Source of the DNA: Halocaridina rubra
Taxonomy: Eukaryota; Arthropoda; Malacostraca; Decapoda; Atyidae
Assembly: GCA_037179515.1 (NCBI GenBank)
Contig: JAXCGZ010009485.1
Location: 1-64,000 of the forward strand
Reading direction: 5' to 3'
DNA: 64,000 nucleotides
In this document: one piece after another, positions 12,968 to 26,762 of the stretch
Numbering within the stretch: the stretch's first letter is position 1
Layout: the number at the start of each line of letters is the position of its first letter
The notes under the pieces: model-generated
Databases searched by the model: none
The model's input: only the letters and a program-made list of their open reading frames with translations
What the model was told of the DNA's origin: nothing
Translations under genes and position numbers: made by a program

Positions 12968-12970
12968 GCT

Positions 12971-13999
12971 GATAAAGAATACAGTACAGTATATTAGTTT
13001 ATACACACATCCCAAAATAAATCCATCTTTGACCCTATAGAGGTATATGTGATGTATTTTCACAATAGCTTGTAAAATGATAAAGAATACAGTATGTTGG
13101 TCCTATACAACAATTTGGCCTTCTGCATTGATCACATTAATCACTCCTTTGCAACTCTTACAGGATCATCTCTTTTATCTCCTGCTCTATAATTGCTAAA
13201 TGAGAACACTTACTTTATCTCCTACTCCTTGTTAGTCTTAAGAGATGTGTTACTCATTCTTCTGACTTGTTTTACTCTTGAGAACTCTTACATAACTCCT
13301 ATGAACAGCCAAAAATTTTGTCAGCCAGTTTGAAAAAAGTTACAGCCTTACTAAAAATCACATCACTGATTTATAGCTATTGCAAAATTATATATGTATA
13401 CCCATTATATATGTATATAAAACAATTTAAAAAAAGAGTTTGAGACAGTACAGCTTCATCATAGCCAGTTCACCTATGCCTCTTCAATAAGTTGTTTATT
13501 TAGTAATAGAGAGCAAATTATTAAAGACGCATAGTAAGCTCGAAGTATACAGTGTAGGCTATATGAAAACGAATGGAATTGATATTTATCCCTAACTCCA
13601 AGCATAAAAAAAAAATAAATACTGTATACACATACATTACACTACATGTAACATAGTTTATTATTAGCCCAAATACAGTATATTAGTCTTTAAAAAAAAC
13701 ATAAGCCTAATCAGATTCAAATCAAGTTTACAAAAGTAAGCTTACACTTATCTACCCTAGCTGTACTTAGCCTAACTTGGCCAAAATAATATCCAAATTC
13801 TAACTAAGGCTATTATACCCTGACTGTACCTACATCCCAATTAAACAAGACCATAAAATGTTAAGTACCTCACATAATCTGCCCTAGGTGCATTTAATCT
13901 GTCCAATATAGGCATAAATATCATTGATACTTACCAGTATCATTAATATCAGTGTATTTAGGCCATCCAGTAATAATAACATATTATAACCTAATCATC
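12971..13999. other. No gene seen
   Basis: AT-rich counterpart of 4102-5154. Confidence 0.5.
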
Positions 14000-14400
14000 A
14001 ACTGCCTATAGCAATACTACAGCTGAAGACCATTTGGAAGCAATAGAACTGAGCAGGACAGCTCCATATTAAGTTTTCCTTCAGTTACGGTTCTTTTCCT
14101 TTGTTTACATCTACACTGAATATTCTGGATTACTTGTTGCACATCTCTTAGTAGGCCATCCCTCCACATATGACAAGTCACAACATTCCCCATGCCTGTT
14201 CTCTTTGCTTTCTATCTCATCACTATTTTAGGTCCACATTATTTGGACTGTTCTTTCAGGCTGTCTTTTTTATTGTTTATTATTATCTTATTTCTACCTT
14301 GTTACTGAGCTGCTGTTTTTTACTAATGTTTGTTTTTTTGGTGTCTGGGCCCTATGAAAGCAGTGTTCTTTGCCTGTCAATGTCACATGCATAATAAAAT
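14000..14400 (+). mobile_element. Short jockey-derived element, copy 2
   Basis: Counterpart of 5155-5570. 14401-14821 is AT-rich and unassigned. Confidence 0.6.
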
Positions 14401-14821
14401 CCTCCTAATTACAAAATAATAATAATAATAATAATAATACTGTACTATAAAAAATATTCCCCAATACAGTATTACATGGGTATGCCTTTTTCATCCCTAG
14501 ACTACAATTTCCTACGAAAAATATTTACGCTAATCTTACAATAGGATATTATATAAAAAGCATAAATTGTCCTCACACAAAATAGTTGCTCACAGATAAA
14601 CAAAGTACCTTCAACTGACCTTTTAAGCTGCTTAAAGTAGAACAATGCTTACTTATTTTATATAAGAGTCAAAGTTTGCCATATTTATACATTAGTCATA
14701 CCAAACACCAAAGTTTAAGGCATACATTAATATTTATAACAAATGTAAGCATAGCGCATAATTTTATCACTGTTAAGAAATTTCTACTTTCTTAATCAGA
14801 AATTTATACTTTTATTTTTTA

Positions 14822-15125
14822 TGATTGTGACAACAGGAAGGGCCAAAAAAATAAAATAAAATAAAACAGCCCTTATCGGGCCTGGGCACGAAGAATACAT
14901 ACAGTAAAGAGAAACAGAGATGGAGACTGTTATGACTTGTCAGATGTGAAGGGATAATAAAAAGATTTGTAATGAATATCCAAGAATATTCAGTGTAGCT
15001 GTGGGCATAGAAAAAGAACCGTAACTGAAGGAAGACTTAACATCGAACTGTCCTGGACAGACCTATTTAAGTTCAAAAAACCTTCAGCTGTAGTGTCGCA
15101 ATGGGCGGTTGATGCCATGAGCCAA
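14822..15125 (-). mobile_element. Short jockey-derived element, copy 2
   Basis: Counterpart of 5978-6295. 15126-16379 is AT-rich, with the same SINE scrap as 7030-7085 near 15887. Confidence 0.6.
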
Positions 15126-16379
15126 CTTAATGCTATCAAACAGCATTTACAGAAATGGTCAAGGCTCTACAAAGTGTTATTACTATTATCATTCTGATTC
15201 CAATCATTGTTGGATACCTACACATCACTCACTACTCCCTTAAAGCGACACAACTTTGGTTTGATTACCTCTGTCCCTCAGAGTTTTTAGGGATATTGCA
15301 ATATACATTGATGCCTCATCCTATGTGGTAATTTGGTTCCCTGATGTGCAGCATTATTTAAGACTTGCGTATGTTCAAGACCTTCATATGAAAGTAGCAG
15401 TGTACTTTGCATGTAACCTTTTCCTAGCTTCCCGTACATTTTGAATCTTGCCTAATTTATGGTACTGTACATAAACATTACATAATACAATTTAACTCTC
15501 TATAAAATCAGTACAGTACAGTAGTTGTTGTAGGCATTTTTAAGGGAAAATTCCTGATTATCTTTTAATATTCACCTACTCCTTATGCTGAAAACCACAC
15601 AACTTAAAACTGCGTATTATGAGGGCCTACTTTATACAACTCATTACACCATAAGGTTTGAACTCATTATGCAAAGATTATGACTGACCTAATTACAATT
15701 AAGTTCAAGTTAGAGCCCCTAAACAGTAGGGTTTTTGATAGACTAACCCTGAACATCTAAACACTTAAGTTACCATCTCTTGCCATTTTTAGCATCAAAT
15801 GGCACTGATGACCACATATTACCTGGAAAATCTCTTCAATTGTCACTAAGTGATAATGCACTATTTCATGTGTCACAATAGGTCCCCATTCGACTGGGGA
15901 GGAAAGAGGCATGTCGAAGTGAAAGAATCTCTATTTCCGAACTAACACCCATAGCTCAAAAAATACCAAAATTACCTTGAAATAACTGGCATAAGCTTAC
16001 CTAACCAACTTTTCTATATTCCTTGCATACACTATGCAATTGTTACTTTACCACGGACAAAGATGATTTCCAACATCTAACTGTGAGCATAGTATGATAT
16101 CTGTTAAAGTCCCAACACCCAAAAGGAAAATTTGCTGTGTCAGAAGTTTATGAGTTTCTCTTAATCATGACACAAACATCTAACTACTGTATACCTAGAA
16201 TTAAAATATTTTTGTTAAATATGTAACGTCACACTTCTAGTTCAGAAAACTCATGAAATATCATAATATTAGTATAGGTTAGTTAATCATTCATTAAGAA
16301 AGGAGTTGATAATTTATATGGTTGATTTTTTTGTTGTTTTAGCTGTAATATCAGTTATTGGTTTTCCATTCACTTGTTG

Positions 16380-16795
16380 AGGTTTAGGGTAGGTTAGTTT
16401 AGGTTAAATAAGTTAAATTTAGGGCAAGATGGGTTGGTTACATGTACAATAGGGTTAAGTTGGTTAGGCTTAGGGTATGTTAGGTTAGTGTGGGATATGT
16501 TGGGTTTGGTTAATTAGTGTATTGTAGGTTAAGTGTAGAGTAGGTTAGGTTGCTTTATGTAGATTAGGTTAGGTTAGGCTGATAGTGAAAGGCAGGTTAG
16601 GGTAAGTTCACTTTTGAAGGATAAGTTTGCTTAGACTACTTACATTTAAGGTGGGTTAGCTTTGGCTGATTAGTGTAGGATAGGTTAAGTTGGACTGATT
16701 AAGGTTAGTTGGTTTGAGAGATAGGTAAAGTTTTGGGTACATTAGGTTTAGGGTAAGTAGGTTAGGTTGGTTATTGTTAAGTAGATTGTGTTAGT
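16380..16795 (+). repeat. Degenerate telomere-like (GGTTA)n tract, copy 2
   Basis: Counterpart of 7535-7975, with a deletion near 16740-16765 that removes several words. Confidence 0.8.
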
Positions 16796-16965
16796 CTACA
16801 CAAATCGAAGTATGAAAAAGTTTAATATTTTTCATATTTACTATATATTTGTTTTTTTTATCACACTTTTGCCAAAATTTTACCGAAAAATTAAATAGTT
16901 ATATTCGAAATTAATAATTTTTTACCATGTCAAACTACCATTCGTAATCATTCAACCACTGCCAG

Positions 16966-17690
16966 CACGCGAGTCGGGAAGCTACTAAGAGGAGTTCGAT
17001 TCTACTGCGGGGCATTAGGAAGGGTATCAAGCCTTGATCCCCAAGCTCAAACATGTCTGCGTCCACCCCTTTCGAATGGGAATTATGACGAAATCGCATT
17101 TGCTTACTTACTTTCGGCCACCATTCCGCCACGCTTTTATATTTTCATGCCTCATATTTTCGTAAATAAAGATTTCGCAGCTTCTAATACAAATTTTTGT
17201 TCTAAAACTGCACAAAATGTCGTTAAATGAGACAAATATCACATAGCTAAATTCACAAGTCAATGTTGTTTGTCAACATGTTGTTAACGGAGTCACAAAA
17301 TGACGACTTGACATTATTATAACTATTTTTTTTTATTTTTATTATTAATGAATATGTCAATAATAACTTTCAATTAAAGTGGGGGTAAGAAGTAAAGTAG
17401 GTAGTAAGTATCGCGTTAGCACAGTGGTTAGAATCACCTAAAGCTACAGGGAGGAGGGGGGATACGGTGACGGTTTTTAAATTCCTTCTTGGTTTTTATT
17501 TGACCTCTAGCTTTAGAACTAGGAGTCATAGGTTAAATATTTTTACAATATGTAAGGAAGTACTTTTTTGGTGCAAAAATAGATAACTGGAATTCGTTAG
17601 GTGAGGAAACAGTAAATGCTAAATGCACTCAGTTTTAAGGACTCCTTTCCGTGAGCATAATTAGGTAAATACCATTAGGTTAATACCATT
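16966..17690 (+). mobile_element. Family-2 SINE (to 17098) and CR1/L2-like LINE fragment (17405-17690), copy 2
   Basis: Counterparts of 8136-8272 and 8560-8830. The DNA between them is AT-rich. A 65-codon minus frame over the SINE (16935-17132) is not a gene. Confidence 0.75.
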
Positions 17691-17945
17691 TGGTTAATTA
17701 CTAAATAATTACGTAATTATTGATAAAATCTTTATTCTAGCCTATGATAAAATAAATAAAAAAATCACATATTTTTATTATTACAATTTTGAATTTAAAT
17801 ACTAATAATAAAAACATGCATTCTAATCTATGATAAAAATAAAGTATATTAACAATTTAAAAAAACTTTAATAATTATTATTCTTAATTTAATTACTAAT
17901 GATGAAAAATTATTTAAATTTCCTTTTACCTTGCAAATTTAAATA

Positions 17946-18450
<505 letters not shown>

Positions 18451-18647
18451 GGATCAATATAAAAATAAATAGATAAATAGACAGCTAGGTATACATACAT
18501 ACATACATACATACATTCACTTTTTAATCTGTAGTTTCCGAACTACAAAACATGTGACAATATTAAAATTAACAAAGAACAAAAGCTAAAAAAAAATGCC
18601 ACCATTATATTAATAAGTTTAGGGTCATAATGTATGTGCATATGTGT

Positions 18648-19120
18648 GTACTTACCTAATTTTAATTCACTTGTTTAGAGGAGAGAGTTTTATGCACGTA
18701 ATTCCCCGTCTCCTGTTCGGTTATTTTGAATGTGTGTGCGTGTGTGTGTGTGTGCATTTACCTAACTTGAATTTACCTAGTTGTGCACACAGGAAAGAGC
18801 CCTATGCTCGCAACTCCCCGTGTCTTGGTCGGTTTCATTTGTACTCACTAACACATCATATCTGTCCATAAAGCTATGACTGCATTTAGCATATGCTGAT
18901 TCCTCAATTAGCGCATTCCAATTATCAGCTATTCTCACACTACAAAGAGTACCTCAGTACATCACGCAATGAAGCTTTCTTAGGAAGCTTTTAACGATTA
19001 TCTCAAGCTGTAGACCACTTAGAAAATCGTAACCATATCCTCCCTTTTTCCTAGCTTCAAGTGGTGGCAATTCTAACTCCTTCAGCCTTTCTTAACAGAG
19101 ACTAAATAGATCTTCTTTGA
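18648..19120 (-). mobile_element. CR1/L2-like LINE 3' fragments, copy 2
   Basis: Two LINE tails (TTACCTAATT near 18655, TTACCTAGTT near 18775). The second continues through about 19110 with AACCATATCCTCCC and TTCTAACTCCTTCAGCCT, a part deleted from copy 1. 19121-19447 is T-rich and unassigned. Confidence 0.7.
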
Positions 19121-19447
19121 AGTTTTTATTATTATTTTCGTCTTTTACTCTTTCCATAATCTCTGTATGTATGCGCATGTGTGTGTTTGCGTATATGCTA
19201 TTGTCTTCCTCATTCTGTCACCTTGTCTGTCTCTTTCGTCTGTCTATTCTCAGTTGACAGGCTCAGTTCCTATAGTTATTTATATGTTGAGTCATTTGTT
19301 TGTATATCATTCTGTATATGCATGTATGTATATATCTGTAGAGCTATGTATTCATCTACTAATCTCTCCATTTATCTGGTTAGCCTTTTGTCGATATATA
19401 TCTATCTTGTTATGTACGTGCGAATGTATGTATGCGATTATAATTAG

Positions 19448-22400
19448 TAGGCTGCCCATTGAAATACTACGACTGGAGGTACTACGGATTCTACCAGGAC
19501 TAGTCTAGACAGCTCCAGCCTAAGTCTTCCTTCAGGCGCGGTTCTTTCCTGATGCCTACATCTACACCGAATATTCTGGTGTATTCATTACTCATCTCTT
19601 ACTATCTTATTACATTTGACAGGTCATAACACTCCTCATTCTTTTTGCTCTCTTTTTCCTCATTTTTTGCTTCTCTTATGGAAGGTTCAAAGCTTATGGC
19701 CCTCAGTAACCGGCATAGAGGGGTGCTAAGAATCTCCAGGAATCTTGTTGACTTCACTATTGGCGTGAGGGTAGACAGACTGGTGATTGTAATGGTTCTC
19801 CCCTTAACCTTGCACCTCCTGATAGATATGCTTCTTTCACTCTTCACTTTCCTAACATTTGTGGTCTGAACTCTGAACATCATTTGGGCACATCCCTCCC
19901 TAACCTCTTCCACCTCTCTGAAACCCAGCTGTCTAGCCATACTTCCAATGACCCAACTCATATCTCTCACAATAAGTTGTATACTCGTTTCTGTTCCAAA
20001 GGTGGGGTCTGTGCCTACTGCAACACTAACACTCCTATTGCAAGGCGCATGGACCTTGAATCTCATGACTTTGATGTTCTCTGGCTGAAAATCTATCTCT
20101 CCACTATCACTATATTCATTTGCTTCTGCTACTTCTCTCCAAACTCCACTGACTTTGTGTCTTTCTTTGAATAACTGTCCTCTTGCCATGAGTCCTCGCT
20201 ATCTTCTCACCCACATGCTGAAGTTCTCTATATTGGGAGACTTCAATGTACACCACAGTGAGTGGCTTAATTCTTCTCACACTGATGTGGGAGGAAGTGA
20301 GGCCCTTGCTTTCTCTATTACTCATGATCTGGAGCAGATTATCAAACATCCTACTCGTGTTCCTGATCGACACGAACATACAGCCAACACTCTTGACTTA
20401 TTTCCTACTTCTAATCCTTCAAACTACTCATATTCTGTGCTTTCCCCTCTTGGTAAATCTGACCACTCTTTGATCTCAATCTCTTCCATTTTCACTCCCC
20501 CTCCATCAATTCCTCCTACTCAGCGCCGCCTTTGGCACTTTGAGCGTACCCAAAGTGAAGATTAGCGTAATTTCCTCTTTGACTTCCCATGAGGATGACT
20601 ACTGCTTTCGGTCCCGCAACCCCGATCAGGTAGCCCTAAATGTTGCCAAGATCATAACCTTGGGAATGGAGGCATTCATCTCCTCCTCTATAAAAACTTT
20701 TTCTTCCCCTAATCCTTGGTTTGATCGTGCCTGCTCCATGGCTATTCAGGCCAGAAATCAGGCACACTGGTTGTACCAAGCCTCTCCTTCTGATTTAACT
20801 CACTCTGCTTTTATTTCAGCTAGGAATCACTGTACTGCTCAGATTCGAAGGTCTAAAGGTTCCTATATAAGAAGGAAAACTGATGACCTTAACTCCTCTC
20901 CCACTGATAAATGCTTCTAGTCCGTAACCAAAAACATCTCCAAAAACTTCGGTAAGTCAAGCTTCCCCCTCTCATTCGTTCCAATAGTTCTATACCTTAC
21001 TCTCTCACTGACAAAGCCACTCTCTTTGGCTCTATTTTTTCTGCCATAAATGATTCCAGTGCACTTTTCCCTCATTCTTTGCCCCTCTCTAATTGTATGC
21101 CCTCCCTTATCCTTTCTTCATGGAAAGTTCATAAGATTCTTTGCTCACTGAAGACGAACAAAGCATCTGGTCGTAATGGTATCCCTGCATAGCTCCTTAA
21201 GGAGTTTGAAGATAATCTGGTTCCCGTTCTTTGCCCTCTGTTTCACCTCATTCTCTCAATCAGTATCTATCCTTCATCTTGGAAGCATATTCTAGTGCAA
21301 CCTGTTCCTAAGAAGGGTGACCACTCTATTCCTTTAAACTACCGACCTATTACCCTAACCTCATCCATCGCTAAAGTTTTCGAAACTACTTAGTTCTCAC
21401 TTTTTGAAACGTCTTGAATTTAACTCACTTATTTTCGATCACCAGTACAGCTTCCGAAAGGCAAGATCAACTGGTGACCTCCTGTCCTATCTTGCTCATG
21501 TATGGTCATCTTCTCTGAGGAACTATAGGGAATATTTCATTGTTGTCCTTGATATATCTAAGGCACTTAACAGAATCTGGCACGAGGCTCTGTTGGCCAA
21601 ACTCCCTGCTTATGGCTTTACCTCTTCTCTCTGTTCTCTGATTTCCAGCTTTCTTTCTGACCATTGTATATCTGTGGTTGTTGATGGTGCAACATCTAGC
21701 CCTTTCCCTGTTACCAGTGGTGTTTCACAGGGCTCTGTTCTTTCACCTACTCTGTTCCTTCTCTCTATCAACGATCTTCTTCAGTCCCCATCTTCTTCTC
21801 TCCTTCACGCCTTTGCCAGTGATTCTACCCTTCATTCTTTCTATACCTTTTCTTTACAATTTTCATCTGTTACTCGAAATCAGTCTCGTAACTCTCAACT
21901 CCGATTTGCAAAGGGTATCTGAGTGGGGCACCCAAAGTTTAGTTAAATTTAAAGCCTCCAAGACACAGATTCAAGCTATCTCTTTATTCTCTTCTCCTCC
22001 TAATAACCCTATTGTCTTCGAAACTAACGAAAATCATCCCCTTACTTCCAATACTATATTAGGAATCCAAATAGCCTCTAACTTGTCTTGGAGAAATCAC
22101 ATATTCCAAATTTCCAAGTCTGCGTCCAATAAACTGGGGGTTCTATTTCGTTTCCGTCATTACTTTTCCTCTTAGCAGTTACTTAAAATCTATGAGGGTC
22201 TTATCCGTCCATACTTAGAATACTGCTCACACATCTGGGGTGCTTCTTCATATACTTATCTCCTTGATAGGGTTGAATCTAAGGCAGTCAGACTCATTAA
22301 TGACCTTCTCTTACTTTTAATCTGGATTCTCTTTCTGATCACTGTAAAGTATCATCCCTTCCTCGTTTTTATCACTACATCTTCCATCGCTGCTCTGATG

Positions 22401-22817
22401 AGTTGGCGAGTTGCATCCCTCCACTACTGCCGAGACCGCGTAACACTCGCAAGCTGCCTTGTCTCACAGGTACTGTGTGGAGATTTGTAGCTAGCAGACT
22501 GGTCGGTGCAGCGACTGCTTCTTCCCATCTACCTCCAAACTCTGGAACTCTCTTCCTCCTCGTCTTTCCTAATTCTTATAGCCAATCTTTCTTCAAAAAA
22601 CGGATCTACCGTCATCTCAGGGCCTAATCCTGCCATATCTCTAGGTCCTCAGTACTTCGACTATTCTTCCAGCCTGTTCATTTCCTATTTTGTATCAGTA
22701 CCACATATTTGCCTTGTCCGTAACCTTTTTCTTTTCTTTCGTCTTAATGTTTTCTTCGTGCCAAGGCCTTTATTAATAAGGGCACTTTTCATGCCTGTTC
22801 CGGTGTCACACTCATAG
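19448..22817 (+). pseudogene. Jockey-like non-LTR retrotransposon, nearly full length, inactivated
   Basis: This LINE would encode an endonuclease plus reverse transcriptase. About 350 bp of leader precede the endonuclease: SETQL at about 19914, GDFNVHH at about 20237 and SDHSLI at about 20459 are all visible. A linker follows at 20540-20920. The RT (21404-21922) has VVLDISKALNRIWH and SGVSQGSVLSP, but the catalytic FADD box reads FASD at about 21813, losing an Asp. A C-terminal block (22403-22627) ends FFKKRIYRHLRA. The element ends CGGTGTCACACTCATAG plus A-run. Frame changes near 20175, 20560, 20920, 21400 and 21915 and the FASD change mark it as dead. Assignment to the jockey group is from motifs only. 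Confidence 0.9.
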
Positions 22818-22825
22818 AAAAAAGT

Positions 22826-23891
22826 ATGTGATTACCTAATTGTGCTTACCATTTTCTACTTAGTGATACTTATCATACCTGTCCTTAAAACTATTGATTG
22901 AGATAGCATTAACTACCTCCTCGCTTAGCCAATTCCAATTATCAACTACTCTTACACAGAAAAAGTATTTCCTTACATCCTGCAAAGAAGTTTTCTTACA
23001 AAGCTTCAAACTATGCCCTCTAGTTCTAGAGCCAGCCATATCAAAATATCGATCCCTAACCACTCTATCATAACCATGAAGGAATTTAAAGACTGTCACC
23101 ATATCCCCCCTCAATCTTCTAGCTTCGAGTGATGGTAAGTCTAATTCCCTCAGCCTCTTATCATAACTAAGATTGCGCATTTCTGGCACCAGTTTCGTAG
23201 CATGTCTTTGAACTTTTTCAAGCTTACTATGTGCTTTTTCAAGTGAGGATTCCAAAAAGGGGGCTGCATATTCGAGTTTTGGCTTCACATAGGTTACATA
23301 ATATTTCTGAACATTTCCTTGTCCATGTGCCTGAAGGTTACCCTTACATTTGATGAGAAGGCATATGCTGCCCTTACTATACCATTTTTATGTATTTCTG
23401 GAGACAAATCTGCTAGTATGTTTACTCCTAGATCTCTCTCATTTTGTCTCTTGAAGTTGTACTCCAGCCACCGAGTAGTCAAGCTTGGGCCTTCTTGCAC
23501 TTGTACCCATTCTCATTACCTTACATTTTGAAGTACTGAATTTCATTAGCCACTTTTCTGACCACTCATGCAGATTATTTAGATCCTCCTGAAGTTCTCT
23601 ACCATTGTTCTCGTTTTTTACTTTCTTCACAATCTTTGCATCATCTGCAAACAATTTCATAAATGAATTTACAGACTCTGGTAGGTCATTTACATATACA
23701 AGGAAAAAAAGTGGCCCTAAAACTGATCCCTGTGTAACTCCACTACTAACTCTTCTCCATTCAGACACTGAGTGTCTTACTCTAACCCTCTGTTCCCTTC
23801 CTTCTAAGTAAGTTTTTATCCATTCCAAGACATTTCCACCTATTCTAGCCATTGTTTGCAGCTTCCTAATAAGTCTCCCATGTGGAACAGT

Positions 23892-23894
<3 letters not shown>
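22826..23894 (-). pseudogene. CR1/L2-like LINE, 5'-truncated RT pseudogene
   Basis: On the minus strand it begins in the RT domain (ACTGTTCCACATGGG at 23894-23875). It reads [31 protein letters not shown] and LFADDAKIVKK (catalytic FADD kept). Two frame breaks follow, near 23450 and 23290, before the C-terminal part (22860-23288, ending SFKDRYDKYH). It ends in the AATTAGGTAAT tail. By eye it is about 94% identical at the DNA level, over the stretch compared, to the plus-strand copy at 26763-27893 and starts within about 10 bp of the same point. Confidence 0.9.
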
Positions 23895-24122
<228 letters not shown>

Positions 24123-24180
24123 GCTATTTATATCTATATTAATCACACATTCTATAAACAGGCTAAACACTTTCTAGTTT

Positions 24181-24705
24181 GACACTCCCCTAACCCTCTC
24201 CCCCTCCCGTCCTTATAGCTATCTATTACGTCTATAAGCCCCACCTTTCCCTCCTTACCCCCATCTCCCTCTCCCTGCCTCCCATTCTTCCCCTCTCCTA
24301 TCCCTGTGTCCTCTTCTTTCCCTACTTACTCCCGCCTGTCTCCTATTCTTCCCCCTCTCCCCCCTCCCTATCTCCCATTCTGCACCCTTTCTACTCTCTT
24401 TCCATCTTATCTCCCATTTTTTCCCTCTCCTCCAATATGGCTACCATTTCTTATCCCCCCCATTCATTCTCCTCTATTTCCATTATTCACCTCACCCATT
24501 TATTCCCGTATCCCTCTCCCCCTTCCTTTCTCTCATGCTTCCCCTTCCTATCAACGATAGTGCCCCCTCCCTACACCCATTTTACTCCCTTCCATCAACG
24601 TATTCTTCCCCCTCCTTTTACCCCACTCTTCCTTCCCGCTCTCCATCTCCTCTTCCACCTCCCAGTCCCCCATTCAACATTATTCTTTACTGTGAATAGG
24701 CTTAC
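24181..24705 (+). repeat. Polypyrimidine-rich tract
   Basis: About 525 bp strongly biased to C and T on the plus strand, with imperfect TCTCCCATTCTTCCCC-type repeats. Frames through it are Pro/Leu/Ser-rich and not gene-like. Confidence 0.8.
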
Positions 24706-26466
24706 TTTTTTTTTTACACCGGTACAAGAAAGAAAATTGCCCTCAACAGACCCTGGCACCATGAAAAGACTGAGATGAAGAAAAGTAGAACATTAAGGAC
24801 AAGGGAGAAATAAGAGAATGATGCACAATAGGAAAAGGATAGGCTGAAAGAATAGTAGAAGTAATGTAGATCTAGATGTATAGCAGGATTAGGCCCTGAG
24901 ATGATGATAGATTTCCTTTTTGGAGGAATATAGGTCATAATAATTAGGAATGACAGAAAGAGGAAGAGAATTTCAACGTCTGGAGGTAGATGGGAAGATG
25001 TCGTCGCTGTGCAGACCATTCCACGAGCTACAAATTTCCACACAATACCTGTGGGACGAGGCCACTTGGCGAGTGTTACATGGTCTTGGCAGTGGGGGAG
25101 GGATGCAACTCGTCAACTCCTCAGAGCAGTGATGGAAGTAGTAACGAGAGAAAATTGAAACATGGGACGGATGAGACCTTTATATATTTTATGTAACTTA
25201 AGAGACGAAAAGTAAAGACGAAAATTAAAAAGAACCCCAATTTTTTAAATGCTGATTTAGAAATTTGGATTATGTGACTCCCCCAAGACAACTTAGATGC
25301 TACGTGGCTTCCTAATATGTAAATAGAATTAAGAGTGTAAATTCGTTAGTTTCGAAGACAATAGGGCTATGGAGGAGAAGAAGATAAAGAGATAGCCTGA
25401 AACTGTGTCTTGGAGGCATTAAATTTAACTAAAATAATGGGTGTCCCACTCAGATACTCTGTGTAAATCTATAATGAGAATTTAAGAAAGACTGATACGA
25501 GGCTGACTACTAGTAGCAGAGTAGCAGATGAAGGTTGGACATAGAAGGCAGAAAAAAATGAAGGATAGATTCAACGGGTAAGCCGTAGAGAAGAGAGGAG
25601 GATAGGGACTAGAGAAGATTGTTGATGAAGAGAAGGAAAAGAGTTGGTGAAAGAACAGAGCCCTCTAGAACACCACTGGTAATAGGAAATGAACTAGATG
25701 CTGTGCCGTCAACAACCACAGATATAACATGGTCAGATGGAAAACCGGAAATCAGAGAACAGGAAGTAAGAAATCTGGCCAACAGATCTTTGTGCCAGAC
25801 TCTGTCCAAACCCTTGGAGATATCAAGGACGACCACAATGGATTCCCCATAATTCTTCAGAGAAGATGACTATACATGAGTGAGACAAGAGAGGAGGTAA
25901 ACAGTGCATCTTGCCTGCAGAAGCCATATTGTTGATCGGAAATAAGCGAGTTAGATTCAAGATGTTTCAAGAAGTGAGAATGGAGCAAATTTTTTAATAC
26001 TTTAGCGATACAAGAGGTTAGGGCGATAGCTTGATAGTTAGAAGGAATAGAGTGATCACCCTTCTTAGGAACAGGCTGAACTAGAGCATGCTTCCAAGAT
26101 GAAGAATAAATATTGGTTTAGAGAATGAGGCGAAAAAAAAAACGGGAAAGTACGGGAGCCAGTTCATCTGCAAACTCCTTAAGGAACTTTGCAGGGATAC
26201 CACCAGGTCCGTATGCCTTGTTCGTCTTTAGAGAGAGAAGAACCTAATGAACGTTGTGTGAAAATCAGAGGGGAGGCCATAGGGTTAGAGAGGGGTAAAG
26301 TATAAGCAACAGGTGCACTGGAATCGCATATGGAAGAGTAGGCAAAAAAATGAGAGCCAAAACAAGCGGCTTTGTCAGTGGGAGAGCAACCTATAGAACC
26401 ATTAGAACGAATGAAAGAAGGAAAACTTGAGTTATGTAGGAGATTATCGTTTTTTCTACCTATCAA
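24706..26466 (-). pseudogene. Jockey-like LINE, 5'-truncated, inactivated
   Basis: The second copy of the 19448 family, on the minus strand. Pieces seen: pre-RT linker with STDKAA-like segment (26179-26466), RT fragment (25609-25836) with VVLDISKGLDRVWH and VLEGSVLSPTLFLLFINN (the usual PQG is LEG), and the C-terminal region (24714-25043). A T-run at about 24706-24715 marks the 3' A-tail. The frame is broken several times. Confidence 0.85.
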
Positions 26467-26762
26467 TGGCTGTAGAGTTCGGTGTTTTTATAAGAATTCG
26501 ATGTTTTCTGTTTACCATTGGCGGTGAAGTTCAATGTTTTTGCCTATTTGCTTGCATGCATTTCTTCAAAGGCTACGTGCGAATTATTATTGGTTGCTCT
26601 GCATGTCTATCATTCTATCTAATCTATCTGTGTATCTATTTACCTGTCTCTCTATCTATCTATTTGTTTGAAAGTTTATTGGTTTAAATATTCGTCTAAT
26701 AATTTATCTGTGTATATTATTTTATCAGTTGTTCTTGTAAGGTAAAGAATATTACTCACACA
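26467..26762. other. No gene seen
   Basis: T-rich with loose TCTATCTA words near 26615-26665. Confidence 0.5.

Noticed and set aside
19602..20189. 195-residue minus-strand frame
   Set aside because: It lies antisense to the leader and endonuclease region of the jockey-like LINE, whose plus-strand motifs (SETQL, then GDFNVHH) are clear.
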